Origin: JBBIPZ01 sp037442505 [NCBI: Deltaproteobacteria bacterium]
GTDB lineage: Bacteria; CALINM01
Direction: 5' to 3'
Assembly: GCA_037442505.1 (NCBI GenBank)
Contig: JBBIPZ010000015.1
Span: 1 to 57,251 of the forward strand
DNA length: 57,251 nucleotides
In this document: one piece after another, positions 27,852-34,913 of the stretch
How the letters are laid out: each line of letters begins with the position of its first letter
Position numbering within the stretch: the first letter of the stretch is position 1
Program-made: the position numbers and the translations under genes
The notes under the pieces: generated by a model
The model's database searches: none
Seen by the model: the letters and a program-made list of their open reading frames with translations, nothing else
Told to the model about the DNA's origin: nothing

Positions 27852-29066
27852 TTACCTCGTTTCAACCAATGGCTTTAATGTTCGTTCTAAAAGTCCATCT
27901 TTTATAGCCATAAGCATTCCGTAGTTTAAAACTTCTATGTTTTTCTGATTCAGAAATTTCAATCGATTTATCATTTCAGTTTTTGTAAGCATGCAGCCGC
28001 CACAATGTAATGCATAAGAAACACCGGATAGTTTTTCAAAATCAAAATTGGTTCCAGAGATGTAGATGTACTCAAACTCTTTATTTGTTATCTGTTTTAT
28101 GAATTGTGGCAAAAGCTCTTTTGCCATGTCACCTTCCTGGCGATGATGAGTACAGCTTTCAATAATCGCTATTTTGCTGCCATTTACTATTGATTTAAGT
28201 TTTTCTGCCCCTCTTTTAAAGATAGAGAGGTCACCTTTATAACGTGCAAAGAGCATTGAAAAAGTGGTAAGAGGAATATCTTGCGGAACAATGTCAGAAA
28301 CATCATTCAAGGTAGTAGCATCAGTAATAATCAATTTAGGCTTTTTCGTGATACTCTTCAAAATTGATGGTAAAGTTTCTGGTTTTGTTTCTATCGCTAT
28401 AGCGTTGCAATTTAGAATTTCTCTAATTACCTGAACCTGTAGAGGCTTCAATCTTCCCTTTGGATATGCAGGATGAACAGGAGTAACGAGCACAAAGATG
28501 TCTTCTCTACTTACAATTCCCTCGAGTATTTTGGGCTGAGTGTCTGATGCAAGTAAAAAACCAATATAAGCCTTTAATTCTTCAATATTGGTCATATTTT
28601 TACTAGAAACTATTTTTAATCTGTCATTAGCCTCTTTAACAAGCAAAGCAGGAAGTTCATCACTGATATCGCACTTGTTCACAACAAAAATATAAGGGAT
28701 TCCGAGCTCTTTAACCCTATCAAGATAAGGTTTTTCGATTTTTGAATAAGTTTCTTCGAGATTGGTAAAAGGGTAAGAAAACACAAAAACGGCAAGATCT
28801 GTCTTCTCAACAATCTCTTTTGTTCTTTTGATACGCTCATTTGAAAGGGGAGAAATGTCATCAATCCCAGCGGTATCTGTAAACAGTAGAGGACCTGCAG
28901 GAAGTATCTCTATAGCCTTTTCCGTTGGGTCTGTCGTAGTTCCGGGTAATTCAGAAACAATCGAAACCTTCTGATTTAATAAAGCGTTTATTAAACTCGA
29001 CTTTCCAACATTTGTTCTTCCCAAAAAGGTAACCCTTTTACGTTCAGACTTAGGCACACTTTGCAT
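27852..29066 (-). CDS. hydF: [FeFe]-hydrogenase maturation GTPase HydF
   Basis: 404 residues from the ATG at 29066, which has GAGGAG nine bases upstream; an ATG at 29117 would overlap hydE by 68 bases. G domain: GRTNVGKSS, DTAGID, NKCD. The Fe-S ligands of the scaffold end, CTHH and HCGGC, are present. HydF is the scaffold where HydE and HydG products build the diiron subcluster before transfer to an apo-hydrogenase. No catalytic HydA is in the window; the only H-cluster-type acceptor visible is the downstream regulator. Confidence 0.95.
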   Translation of the reverse strand: MQSVPKSERKRVTFLGRTNVGKSSLINALLNQKVSIVSELPGTTTDPTEKAIEILPAGPLLFTDTAGIDDISPLSNERIKRTKEIVEKTDLAVFVFSYPFTNLEETYSKIEKPYLDRVKELGIPYIFVVNKCDISDELPALLVKEANDRLKIVSSKNMTNIEELKAYIGFLLASDTQPKILEGIVSREDIFVLVTPVHPAYPKGRLKPLQVQVIREILNCNAIAIETKPETLPSILKSITKKPKLIITDATTLNDVSDIVPQDIPLTTFSMLFARYKGDLSIFKRGAEKLKSIVNGSKIAIIESCTHHRQEGDMAKELLPQFIKQITNKEFEYIYISGTNFDFEKLSGVSYALHCGGCMLTKTEMINRLKFLNQKNIEVLNYGMLMAIKDGLLERTLKPLVETR

Positions 29067-30042
29067 AGTTTCTGTCTCCTCTATTTTCTGATATAAAACA
29101 GCCAACTTCATTGGCAATCTCTTTTACAAGGCTTATGGTTAATGGTGTTTTTAAGTCATATATTTTATAATGGCGTCTTTTTTCTTCTGGTGTGAAGTTA
29201 GGCATAACGACATTAGCACCGGATAAAATCGCTTCTTTTATTGCTAATTGATTACCAATCGAATAGAGGGCTGTTGTTGCAGGCATATTTACATTTTCAA
29301 GTATAATGCGAGCAAGAATATTGATTTTGATTACTAATTCTGTTGATGCATGAGGAAAGTTTGAAAGAGGGGAGAATTTTGATGGTATAAAAGGGCCTAT
29401 AGCAGCCATATCGGCATCTAATTCTTTCATCAGAAATATGTCATTGATATAATCTTCAACGGTTGTGTAAGGCAGCCCAACTATGTTTCCAAGTCCAACC
29501 TGATAACCAATTTTTTTTAATTCTTCGTAAAGCCTTAATCTATCTTTAAGCGTTTCACCTGGATGAAAGAATGCGTAAAGTTTCTCGTTAGATGTTTCAT
29601 GTTTAATCAAAAACCTACTAGCTCCAGCATCAAAAAAGGCTTTGTAATCATCTACGCTTCTTTCGCCTACACACAACGTAATTGCGATATCGTAATTTTT
29701 CTTTATTTTTTTGATTATAGAAACGAGGCGCTCTTTTGTGTAATAAATGTCCTCTCCAGATTGCAATACAGCGGTTCTTATGCCGCTGTTAAAAATTTCT
29801 GACACCTTGTTTAGGATTTCAGGTTCTTCTAAACGGTACCGGGTAATATCACTATCTTTTCTAAGGCCGCAGTATTTACAGTTTTTTCTACACTGGTTGG
29901 AAAATTCAACCACGCCTCTCAAAAATATCTCTTTACCATAAAATCTTACCTTTTTTTCTAAGGCAGCCTGTTTGAGTTTACACCACACATCTTCGTTATA
30001 ATCATCTAAAAGTTCTTTACAGTCAGCTTTAGATAAATACAT
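29050..30042 (-). CDS. hydE: [FeFe]-hydrogenase maturation radical SAM protein HydE
   Basis: 330 residues. Radical SAM motif CRKNCKYCG near residue 56, an NQCR lead-in, and conserved VLQSGED and VGLPYTT blocks. HydE supplies part of the dithiomethylamine-bearing diiron unit from a HydG-derived iron complex. Its start overlaps the hydG end and its end overlaps hydF, so all three are translationally coupled. Confidence 0.95.
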   Translation of the reverse strand: MYLSKADCKELLDDYNEDVWCKLKQAALEKKVRFYGKEIFLRGVVEFSNQCRKNCKYCGLRKDSDITRYRLEEPEILNKVSEIFNSGIRTAVLQSGEDIYYTKERLVSIIKKIKKNYDIAITLCVGERSVDDYKAFFDAGASRFLIKHETSNEKLYAFFHPGETLKDRLRLYEELKKIGYQVGLGNIVGLPYTTVEDYINDIFLMKELDADMAAIGPFIPSKFSPLSNFPHASTELVIKINILARIILENVNMPATTALYSIGNQLAIKEAILSGANVVMPNFTPEEKRRHYKIYDLKTPLTISLVKEIANEVGCFISENRGDRNYAKCA

Positions 30043-31339
30043 CTTTCACTCCAGAAAAAACCTTATCAAGTAAAGATTTAAAATTAGCATCAACATTTTC
30101 TTTATCTATCAAGTTAAAAATAAATTTTTTGATATATTCACGTTTGTCAAAATTCAAAAAGATTGTTGCGTATTCCGCAAGGCTTAGTAGCGCGTTTTTA
30201 TCACAAAAATTTTTTATTCTACCATCTCTGGCTAAATCCATAAAATCTTCACCAACCCTTCCTTTTCTGTAGCAAGCAGTGCAAAAACTTGGTATATGCC
30301 CAGACTCACACAATTTTATAACAATTTCCGCTAAAGAACGTTCGTCAGAAGTTGAAAATTGCGAAAGTATAGTTTCTTCTTTTTGAGTGTAGCCACCGGG
30401 GATTGTAGAAGAAGCGGCGCTGATTTGTGATACTCCAACATCAAAAAGAGTATCTCTTAAGGCTGGTGTTTCTCTGGTAGATAAAATTATTCCAGTGTAT
30501 GGGACGGCAAGTCTTAATACAGCAACAATATAAATAAAAAAATCGTCAGAGACGTTATAAGGTGGATTAAAGGAAAGTTTTGCTCCTTTTGCTGGTTTTA
30601 TACGAGGGACAGAAATTGTATGGGGACCTATTCCATAGATACTCTCCATTTCATTTATATGGCTAAGCAAAGACTTTATCTCAGAAACAGGATCGCTTAA
30701 ACCAAAAAGGACCCCCATTCCAATATCTCCAATACCCGCTTCCAGAGCGCGGAATGGAGCTTGGTATCTAAATTTATAATCACTTTTTGGTCCAGATGGA
30801 TGCATTTTTGCATACACATCTTTATTATAAGTTTCTTGAAAAACCTGATATGTGCCAATTTTTGCATCTTTTAAACGTTTAAACTGTTCTATCGAAAGAG
30901 GTGCAATGTTTACATTAATACGTCTGATTTCACCGTGTTCTGTTTTCACGTTGTAACAACACTCAATAGCTTCAATAATCTTTTCAAAAGCAAAATTTTT
31001 ACTTTCAGATGAAACAAGTAAAATACGCTTAACACCGGTTTCTATTAAAGATTTTGTTTCTTGTATTATTTCCTGCAAAGAAAGAGTTTTTCTATGGCTT
31101 TCCTTATTGCTTTGTTGAAAGCCACAGTAAAGGCAGTTATTATCACATTCATTAGATATGTAAAGCGGTGCAAAAAGAACAATCCTTTTCCCATAAATAG
31201 CCTGTTTGACAAATTTAGCGGCTTCGATGACACGACACTGTGTATCGTAATCGTTACACAAAAGAAGAGCCTCAGCCTCATCAGGCGTTAAACCCCTCAA
31301 ATATTTAGCCTTTTCAAGTAGGAAATCGATATAATTCAT
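30029..31339 (-). CDS. hydG: [FeFe]-hydrogenase maturation radical SAM tyrosine lyase HydG
   Basis: 436 residues. Radical SAM motif CDNNCLYCG near residue 88 and the C-terminal second-cluster motif CTACYRKGRVGEDF with a later Cys (KNFC), which separates HydG from ThiH. HydG makes CO and cyanide ligands from tyrosine. First gene of the operon. An in-frame TAA two codons upstream fixes the ATG at 31339, and there is no clear ribosome site. A dyad at 31345-31368 abuts the start, and a sigma-54 type promoter lies about 175 bases upstream. Confidence 0.95.
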   Translation of the reverse strand: MNYIDFLLEKAKYLRGLTPDEAEALLLCNDYDTQCRVIEAAKFVKQAIYGKRIVLFAPLYISNECDNNCLYCGFQQSNKESHRKTLSLQEIIQETKSLIETGVKRILLVSSESKNFAFEKIIEAIECCYNVKTEHGEIRRINVNIAPLSIEQFKRLKDAKIGTYQVFQETYNKDVYAKMHPSGPKSDYKFRYQAPFRALEAGIGDIGMGVLFGLSDPVSEIKSLLSHINEMESIYGIGPHTISVPRIKPAKGAKLSFNPPYNVSDDFFIYIVAVLRLAVPYTGIILSTRETPALRDTLFDVGVSQISAASSTIPGGYTQKEETILSQFSTSDERSLAEIVIKLCESGHIPSFCTACYRKGRVGEDFMDLARDGRIKNFCDKNALLSLAEYATIFLNFDKREYIKKFIFNLIDKENVDANFKSLLDKVFSGVKDVFI

Positions 31340-31344
31340 AGTTT

Positions 31345-31368
31345 AAGTGTAATTTATATCTTACACTT
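31345..31368 (-). promoter_or_regulatory. Palindromic operator at hydG, same sequence as the NiFe operon site
   Basis: AAGTGTAA-N8-TTACACTT, a perfect eight-base inverted repeat ending six bases before the hydG ATG. The inner 22 bases share AGTGTAAT-N7-TTACACT exactly with 4469-4490. On the minus strand a TATAAA lies within the dyad, so binding could block a local promoter or a transcript passing through. Confidence 0.65.
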
Positions 31369-31439
31369 TTTCGATAAAAGAAATCAAACGAAAATTTAAA
31401 ATCAAGAATGAAAACTAAAATAAATGTCGGAAACTATAG

Positions 31440-31478
31440 AAAAAAGTTTGGGAAAGAGGATGGGGGAATCCTCTTTCC
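31440..31478 (-). terminator. Terminator-like hairpin in the hydG leader (possible attenuator)
   Basis: A perfect 11-base stem, GGAAAGAGGAT / ATCCTCTTTCC, loop six, followed on the minus strand by CAAAC and six T. It lies about 25 bases after the predicted sigma-54 start and 100 bases before hydG, so it may terminate early transcripts or protect the operon from tRNA-Leu read-through. Confidence 0.55.
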
Positions 31479-31512
31479 AAAAAAAAGGGAGGGAGTATTG
31501 TATAGGTGTTGA

Positions 31513-31528
31513 AGCAATATGTGTGCCA
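31513..31528 (-). promoter_or_regulatory. Sigma-54 (-24/-12) promoter of hydG-hydE-hydF-regulator
   Basis: Minus strand TGGCAC (31528-31523), ACATA, TTGCT (31517-31513): a full match to TGGCAC-N5-TTGCW. Predicted start near 31502, giving a leader of about 160 bases before hydG. It points at the operon that encodes the sigma-54 activator. Confidence 0.75.
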
Positions 31529-31591
31529 AAGAATGTAATGGTACAAAAACAAAAAAAATTATTAATACTTCTATCAAAACCTGTAAAGGTC

Positions 31592-31625
31592 TTCAAAATC
31601 ATTGGAAATGATTTTGAATTTTTTT
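31592..31625. promoter_or_regulatory. Perfect 12-base inverted repeat upstream of the hydG sigma-54 promoter
   Basis: TTCAAAATCATT / AATGATTTTGAA with a GGA centre (31592-31618), then seven T on the plus strand. Its centre is about 103 bases upstream of the predicted hydG start, an enhancer-like position. The T run also lets it act as a plus-strand terminator, but I see no plus-strand gene for it to end. The rest of 31340-31765 holds no gene I can support. Confidence 0.5.
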
Positions 31626-31765
31626 ATAAATTAACAACTTGTCTTCAGAGGGTTTTTAAATGTTCCCCCAGAGTTACAGACCTTTTTCAAAGATCTCTAA
31701 ATTTAGCAAACAAAAGTCACCTGGATAATTATAAACTGATTAAGTTAACTGATAAAAGATTTAAA

Positions 31766-31849
31766 TGCCGGAGGCGAGAATCGAACTCGCACGAGGTTGC
31801 CCTCACCGGATTTTGAGTCCGGCGCGTCTGCCTGTTCCACCACTCCGGC
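31766..31849 (-). tRNA. tRNA-Leu (anticodon CAA)
   Basis: 84-base cloverleaf on the minus strand: acceptor GCCGGAG/CTCCGGC, anticodon stem CCGGA with loop CTCAAAA (anticodon CAA), a long class II variable arm, T arm GCGAG-TTCGATT-CTCGC. The 3' CCA is not encoded. Confidence 0.95.
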
Positions 31850-31869
31850 TAAATAAAAATTCGCATATA

Positions 31870-31898
31870 ATTATAAACACCACAAACTATTTTGTCAA
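31870..31898 (-). promoter_or_regulatory. Promoter of tRNA-Leu
   Basis: Consensus TTGACA (31898-31893), 17 bases, TATAAT (31875-31870), then 20 bases to the mature tRNA end. This is the strongest sigma-70 promoter in the window. Confidence 0.8.
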
Positions 31899-32010
31899 TG
31901 ACGATTCTTTTAATGAAAAAAGTTAACACTTCTTTAATTAGATGTGCTTTTATAAAATTTTTTTGATAGCTAAAGGCGATATTTTTGTATATAATAATGT
32001 TAATCTTAAT

Positions 32011-32084
32011 GCCCCCGTAGCTCAGTAGGATAGAGCGCAGGATTCCTAATCCTGAGGCCGTGTGTTCGATCCACGCCGGGGGCG
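32011..32084 (+). tRNA. tRNA-Arg (anticodon CCT)
   Basis: 74-base cloverleaf: acceptor GCCCCCG/CGGGGGC, anticodon stem CAGGA with loop TTCCTAA (anticodon CCT), T loop TTCGATC. The CCA is not encoded. A TATAAT at 31990-31995 precedes it, with a poorly spaced TTGATA at 31963. Confidence 0.95.
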
Positions 32085-32086
32085 CA

Positions 32087-32566
32087 TTATATTGCGTTTT
32101 CCATTAAAAGTAAGCAGCGTTTTATCTCTATACCGTTTTTGCCAATATAACCCGTTAACTTCCCATCAGAACCTACTACCCTGTGACAGGGAATTATTAT
32201 TGGCAAAGGATTTTGTCGTAACGCTCCACCCACAGCTCTAAAGGCGTTTGGCGCTCCAGATTGTTTGGCAAGATTTTTGTATGTGATTGTTTTGCCATAG
32301 GGAATTTTACAGCATTCTGATAACACCTTTAGCGTAAAGTTATTAAGGGGTGGTAATAAAAATTCATTAGAAAAAACAGTAGGCTTGCCTTCAAAATATT
32401 CTATAAACTGACGAGTAATGTGTGAAAAGTTGTGCTTTTTTAGCACACTGCCCGTTTTTTCAATAAAATCAACTGATACAAGGCCATCTTTGCAGTATGC
32501 AAGCCTGATTGAAAAGAAAAAAGGTGTATTTAACGTTTCGCTAATCTGTTCTTTATGAATAGCCAT
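32087..32566 (-). CDS. ogt: Methylated-DNA-protein-cysteine methyltransferase
   Basis: 159 residues with the alkyl-acceptor motif IIPCHRVVGSDG near the C-terminus and the helix-turn-helix region YGKTITYKNLAKQSG upstream of it. It removes O6-alkyl groups from guanine in DNA by suicide transfer to the cysteine. Its start overlaps the end of murJ by 37 bases, and its stop is three bases from tRNA-Arg on the other strand. Confidence 0.95.
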   Translation of the reverse strand: MAIHKEQISETLNTPFFFSIRLAYCKDGLVSVDFIEKTGSVLKKHNFSHITRQFIEYFEGKPTVFSNEFLLPPLNNFTLKVLSECCKIPYGKTITYKNLAKQSGAPNAFRAVGGALRQNPLPIIIPCHRVVGSDGKLTGYIGKNGIEIKRCLLLMENAI

Positions 32567-34098
32567 AAATCTTTTAGCTCCTCAGTTTTAAAAAGTATAA
32601 GAAATATTGTTGTTAAACATAAAAATAAAGCAGTAAGAACTATCAATAGCAAAATTTTCATTATGATATTGTCGTCATAGTCAAAATGTATAGAAAGGAT
32701 AAATGTTGGAACGGCAGCAAATAGACAGGAAAATATAAGTTTTATTGTAACTAACCGTGTCTTTTGCAACTCTAAGGGGTGTTGTGCCTGTTTAAAGTAT
32801 TTGTAAAGAAAAATACTATTTATTACTGAAGATATACTCGTTGCAGCAGATAGCCCAAATGCACCAAAAGGCATTAACAGAACATCAAAAGCAATGTTGG
32901 CAAACATAGCAAAAAAGCCCGCACGCACAGGAAGTTTAGTGTTTTTATAGGCGTAAAAGACAGGCGTTATGAGGCGATTAAATGTAAAAAAAGGAAGGCC
33001 AAAACCATAACCAATCAGAGCAATATATGTTCCCTCTAAAGCCTCTATATCAAATGCCTTTCTTTTAAACAGAATAGAAATCGCTGGCTTTCCTAAACAA
33101 ATTAAGAAAAACATAGACGGGATTATAAAAAAAAGACAGTATGTTAATGTTCTGGAAAAGTTTTTGTTAACACTTTCTACATCTTTATCTATAACATTTT
33201 GCGATATAACTGGTAATATTGCTGTAGCAAAAGATATTGCAAACAATCCTATTGGCAGTTCTAATAATCTGTCAGCATAGTAAAGATAAGAGACCGTTCC
33301 AGATTTTAAGAATGAGGCAACAAAAGTATCCATTAAAATATTTATCTGTGTAATCGCTAATCCAAATATTGACGGTATAAGCAGTTTTAAAACAGAATAT
33401 GTTGCTTCTGTCTTTATATGTCTGCCAGGTAAATAAGGAAGGTTTTCTTTTTTTAGGTAGGGTATCTGAAAAATAAGTTGTAATAGCCCACCGAGTAAAA
33501 CGCCATAAGCAAGGGCAAACACAGGCAATTTAACAAAAAATCTAAAGAAAATGAGTCCAAATATCATTGAAATATTTAGTAAAACAGGGGAAAAAGAAGG
33601 CGCAAAAAAATGGTGTTTTGCGTTAAGAATTCCCATATATACAGCTACGATAGAGATGAAAAAAAGATAGGGGAACATAAGCCTGTTAAGGTCAACTGTC
33701 AACGTGTAAAGCAACTCATTCTGGGTAAACCCAAATGCAAATAACTTTACTATAAATGGACTGAAAGCGATGCCTATCAAGGTGATTAAAAAAACTAACA
33801 ATGTGTTTGCTGCGATTATAGATTTTATTCCTGCATTTGCCTCTTTTTCATCTTTCGATAGAAGATCAGCCACAATAGGGACTATTGCGGGAGTTAGCGC
33901 TCCTTCTCCTAATAATCGCCTAAATAGATTTGGTATCCTGAATGCGACAAAAAAGGCATCTGAAAAATAAGAAGCCCCAATGAATGCAGCAATAAAGGCG
34001 TCACGTATATATCCTGTTATACGACTTAAAAATGTCATGGAGCTTATTACGCTAAAAGCTTTTAACACACTTTTTTTGTTATTTATACTTGACTTCAT
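32530..34098 (-). CDS. murJ: Lipid II flippase MurJ
   Basis: 522 residues, about 14 transmembrane helices, MviN family. Typical segments: SRITGYIRDAFIAAFIGAS near the N-terminus, FFVAFRIPNLFRRLLGEGA, and the central cavity arginines. It moves the peptidoglycan precursor lipid II across the inner membrane. Divergent from rpsT, a common bacterial arrangement. Confidence 0.95.
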   Translation of the reverse strand: MKSSINNKKSVLKAFSVISSMTFLSRITGYIRDAFIAAFIGASYFSDAFFVAFRIPNLFRRLLGEGALTPAIVPIVADLLSKDEKEANAGIKSIIAANTLLVFLITLIGIAFSPFIVKLFAFGFTQNELLYTLTVDLNRLMFPYLFFISIVAVYMGILNAKHHFFAPSFSPVLLNISMIFGLIFFRFFVKLPVFALAYGVLLGGLLQLIFQIPYLKKENLPYLPGRHIKTEATYSVLKLLIPSIFGLAITQINILMDTFVASFLKSGTVSYLYYADRLLELPIGLFAISFATAILPVISQNVIDKDVESVNKNFSRTLTYCLFFIIPSMFFLICLGKPAISILFKRKAFDIEALEGTYIALIGYGFGLPFFTFNRLITPVFYAYKNTKLPVRAGFFAMFANIAFDVLLMPFGAFGLSAATSISSVINSIFLYKYFKQAQHPLELQKTRLVTIKLIFSCLFAAVPTFILSIHFDYDDNIIMKILLLIVLTALFLCLTTIFLILFKTEELKDLWLFIKNRLAKR

Positions 34099-34118
34099 AT
34101 CCAGACAAATTTTATAAT
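34089..34118 (+). promoter_or_regulatory. Promoter of rpsT
   Basis: TTGACT (34089-34094), 18 bases, TATAAT (34113-34118). It overlaps the first codons of the divergent murJ. Confidence 0.65.
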
Positions 34119-34149
34119 ATCAGTTCATTATTAATTAGGAGGCGGTAAA

Positions 34150-34428
34150 TTGGCAAGTAAAAAAAATAAATCAGGTTTAAAAAGGGAAAGACAGAGCCTT
34201 GTTAGAAGGGAAAGAAACAAATCAACAAAGAGTGCGATTAAAACTCAGTTAAAAAAGGTACGTGTTGCGATTGAGGCTAAGGATATTGATGCTGTAAAAA
34301 AAGAGCTTATCAATGCTCAGTCATGTCTTGATAAAGCAGCTGTGAAAGGCATCATTCATAAGAATAAGGCATCAAGACATAAAGCAAGGCTTGCCAAACG
34401 TGCAGCAAAGCTAACTACTGCAGCATAA
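34150..34428 (+). CDS. rpsT: Small ribosomal subunit protein bS20
   Basis: 92 residues, Lys/Arg-rich helices, start (M)ASKKNKSGLKRERQS. The start codon is TTG, with AGGAGG eight bases upstream; a rare start is a known feature of rpsT in E. coli (UUG), where it tunes expression. Its end overlaps the converging lptE-like gene by 14 bases. Confidence 0.96.
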   Translation: MASKKNKSGLKRERQSLVRRERNKSTKSAIKTQLKKVRVAIEAKDIDAVKKELINAQSCLDKAAVKGIIHKNKASRHKARLAKRAAKLTTAA

Positions 34429-34912
34429 TTAATCTGTCTTTAATACTTTCTGAAATTTCGTAGGCAGCTTGCATTATGCTAAGCTGCCTTTTTATTTCGG
34501 TTAAATCTACATTTGCAACTGAAAATGTTTGTAGATTAGAGAAGCTGTCTTCAATCAACACTTTTTTACTGTTACCCTCTACTTTTACTATTTTAAAACT
34601 TCCTTTCAAATTAAGATTATAGTTTGTAGCAATATCTGTTGTATTGAATGAAACTGGAGTGGCTTTGATTTCTTTAATCTCTAATGCGATAAAGTAGTTT
34701 TCGTTATCATCAACAACTGTTGCACCTTTTTTTACAAAAGAAGCCTCGCAGGCATCTTTGAATATATATGTAACACCCGCATCAAATGTCCTGTTTTGAA
34801 CTTCAACCTTAATCTTAGTGTCAGCAAGGCTTTTCTGTTGATATGTATTTACTGTGATACCACAGCCATAAATAAAATAAACTAAAAGTAATAAATAAAA
34901 TTTTATCTTCAT
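34415..34912 (-). CDS. lptE: LPS-assembly lipoprotein LptE-like
   Basis: 165 residues from the ATG at 34912, one base after the leuS stop. A lipoprotein signal ends in FIYGCGI. The body has the LptE/LptE_2 pattern (TVNTYQQKSLADTKIKVEVQNRTFDAGV, and later a beta-strand region with TDIATNYNLNLKG). LptE plugs LptD to insert LPS in the outer membrane. The leuS-lptE order is the same as in E. coli, which supports the assignment despite low sequence conservation. Confidence 0.8.
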   Translation of the reverse strand: MKIKFYLLLLVYFIYGCGITVNTYQQKSLADTKIKVEVQNRTFDAGVTYIFKDACEASFVKKGATVVDDNENYFIALEIKEIKATPVSFNTTDIATNYNLNLKGSFKIVKVEGNSKKVLIEDSFSNLQTFSVANVDLTEIKRQLSIMQAAYEISESIKDRLIMLQ

Positions 34913-34913
34913 C

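Noticed and set aside
31424-31816. 130-codon plus-strand ORF reaching into tRNA-Leu
   Set aside because: It crosses the hairpins and the tRNA on the other strand, has no ribosome site, and its end is the familiar antisense translation of a tRNA gene.
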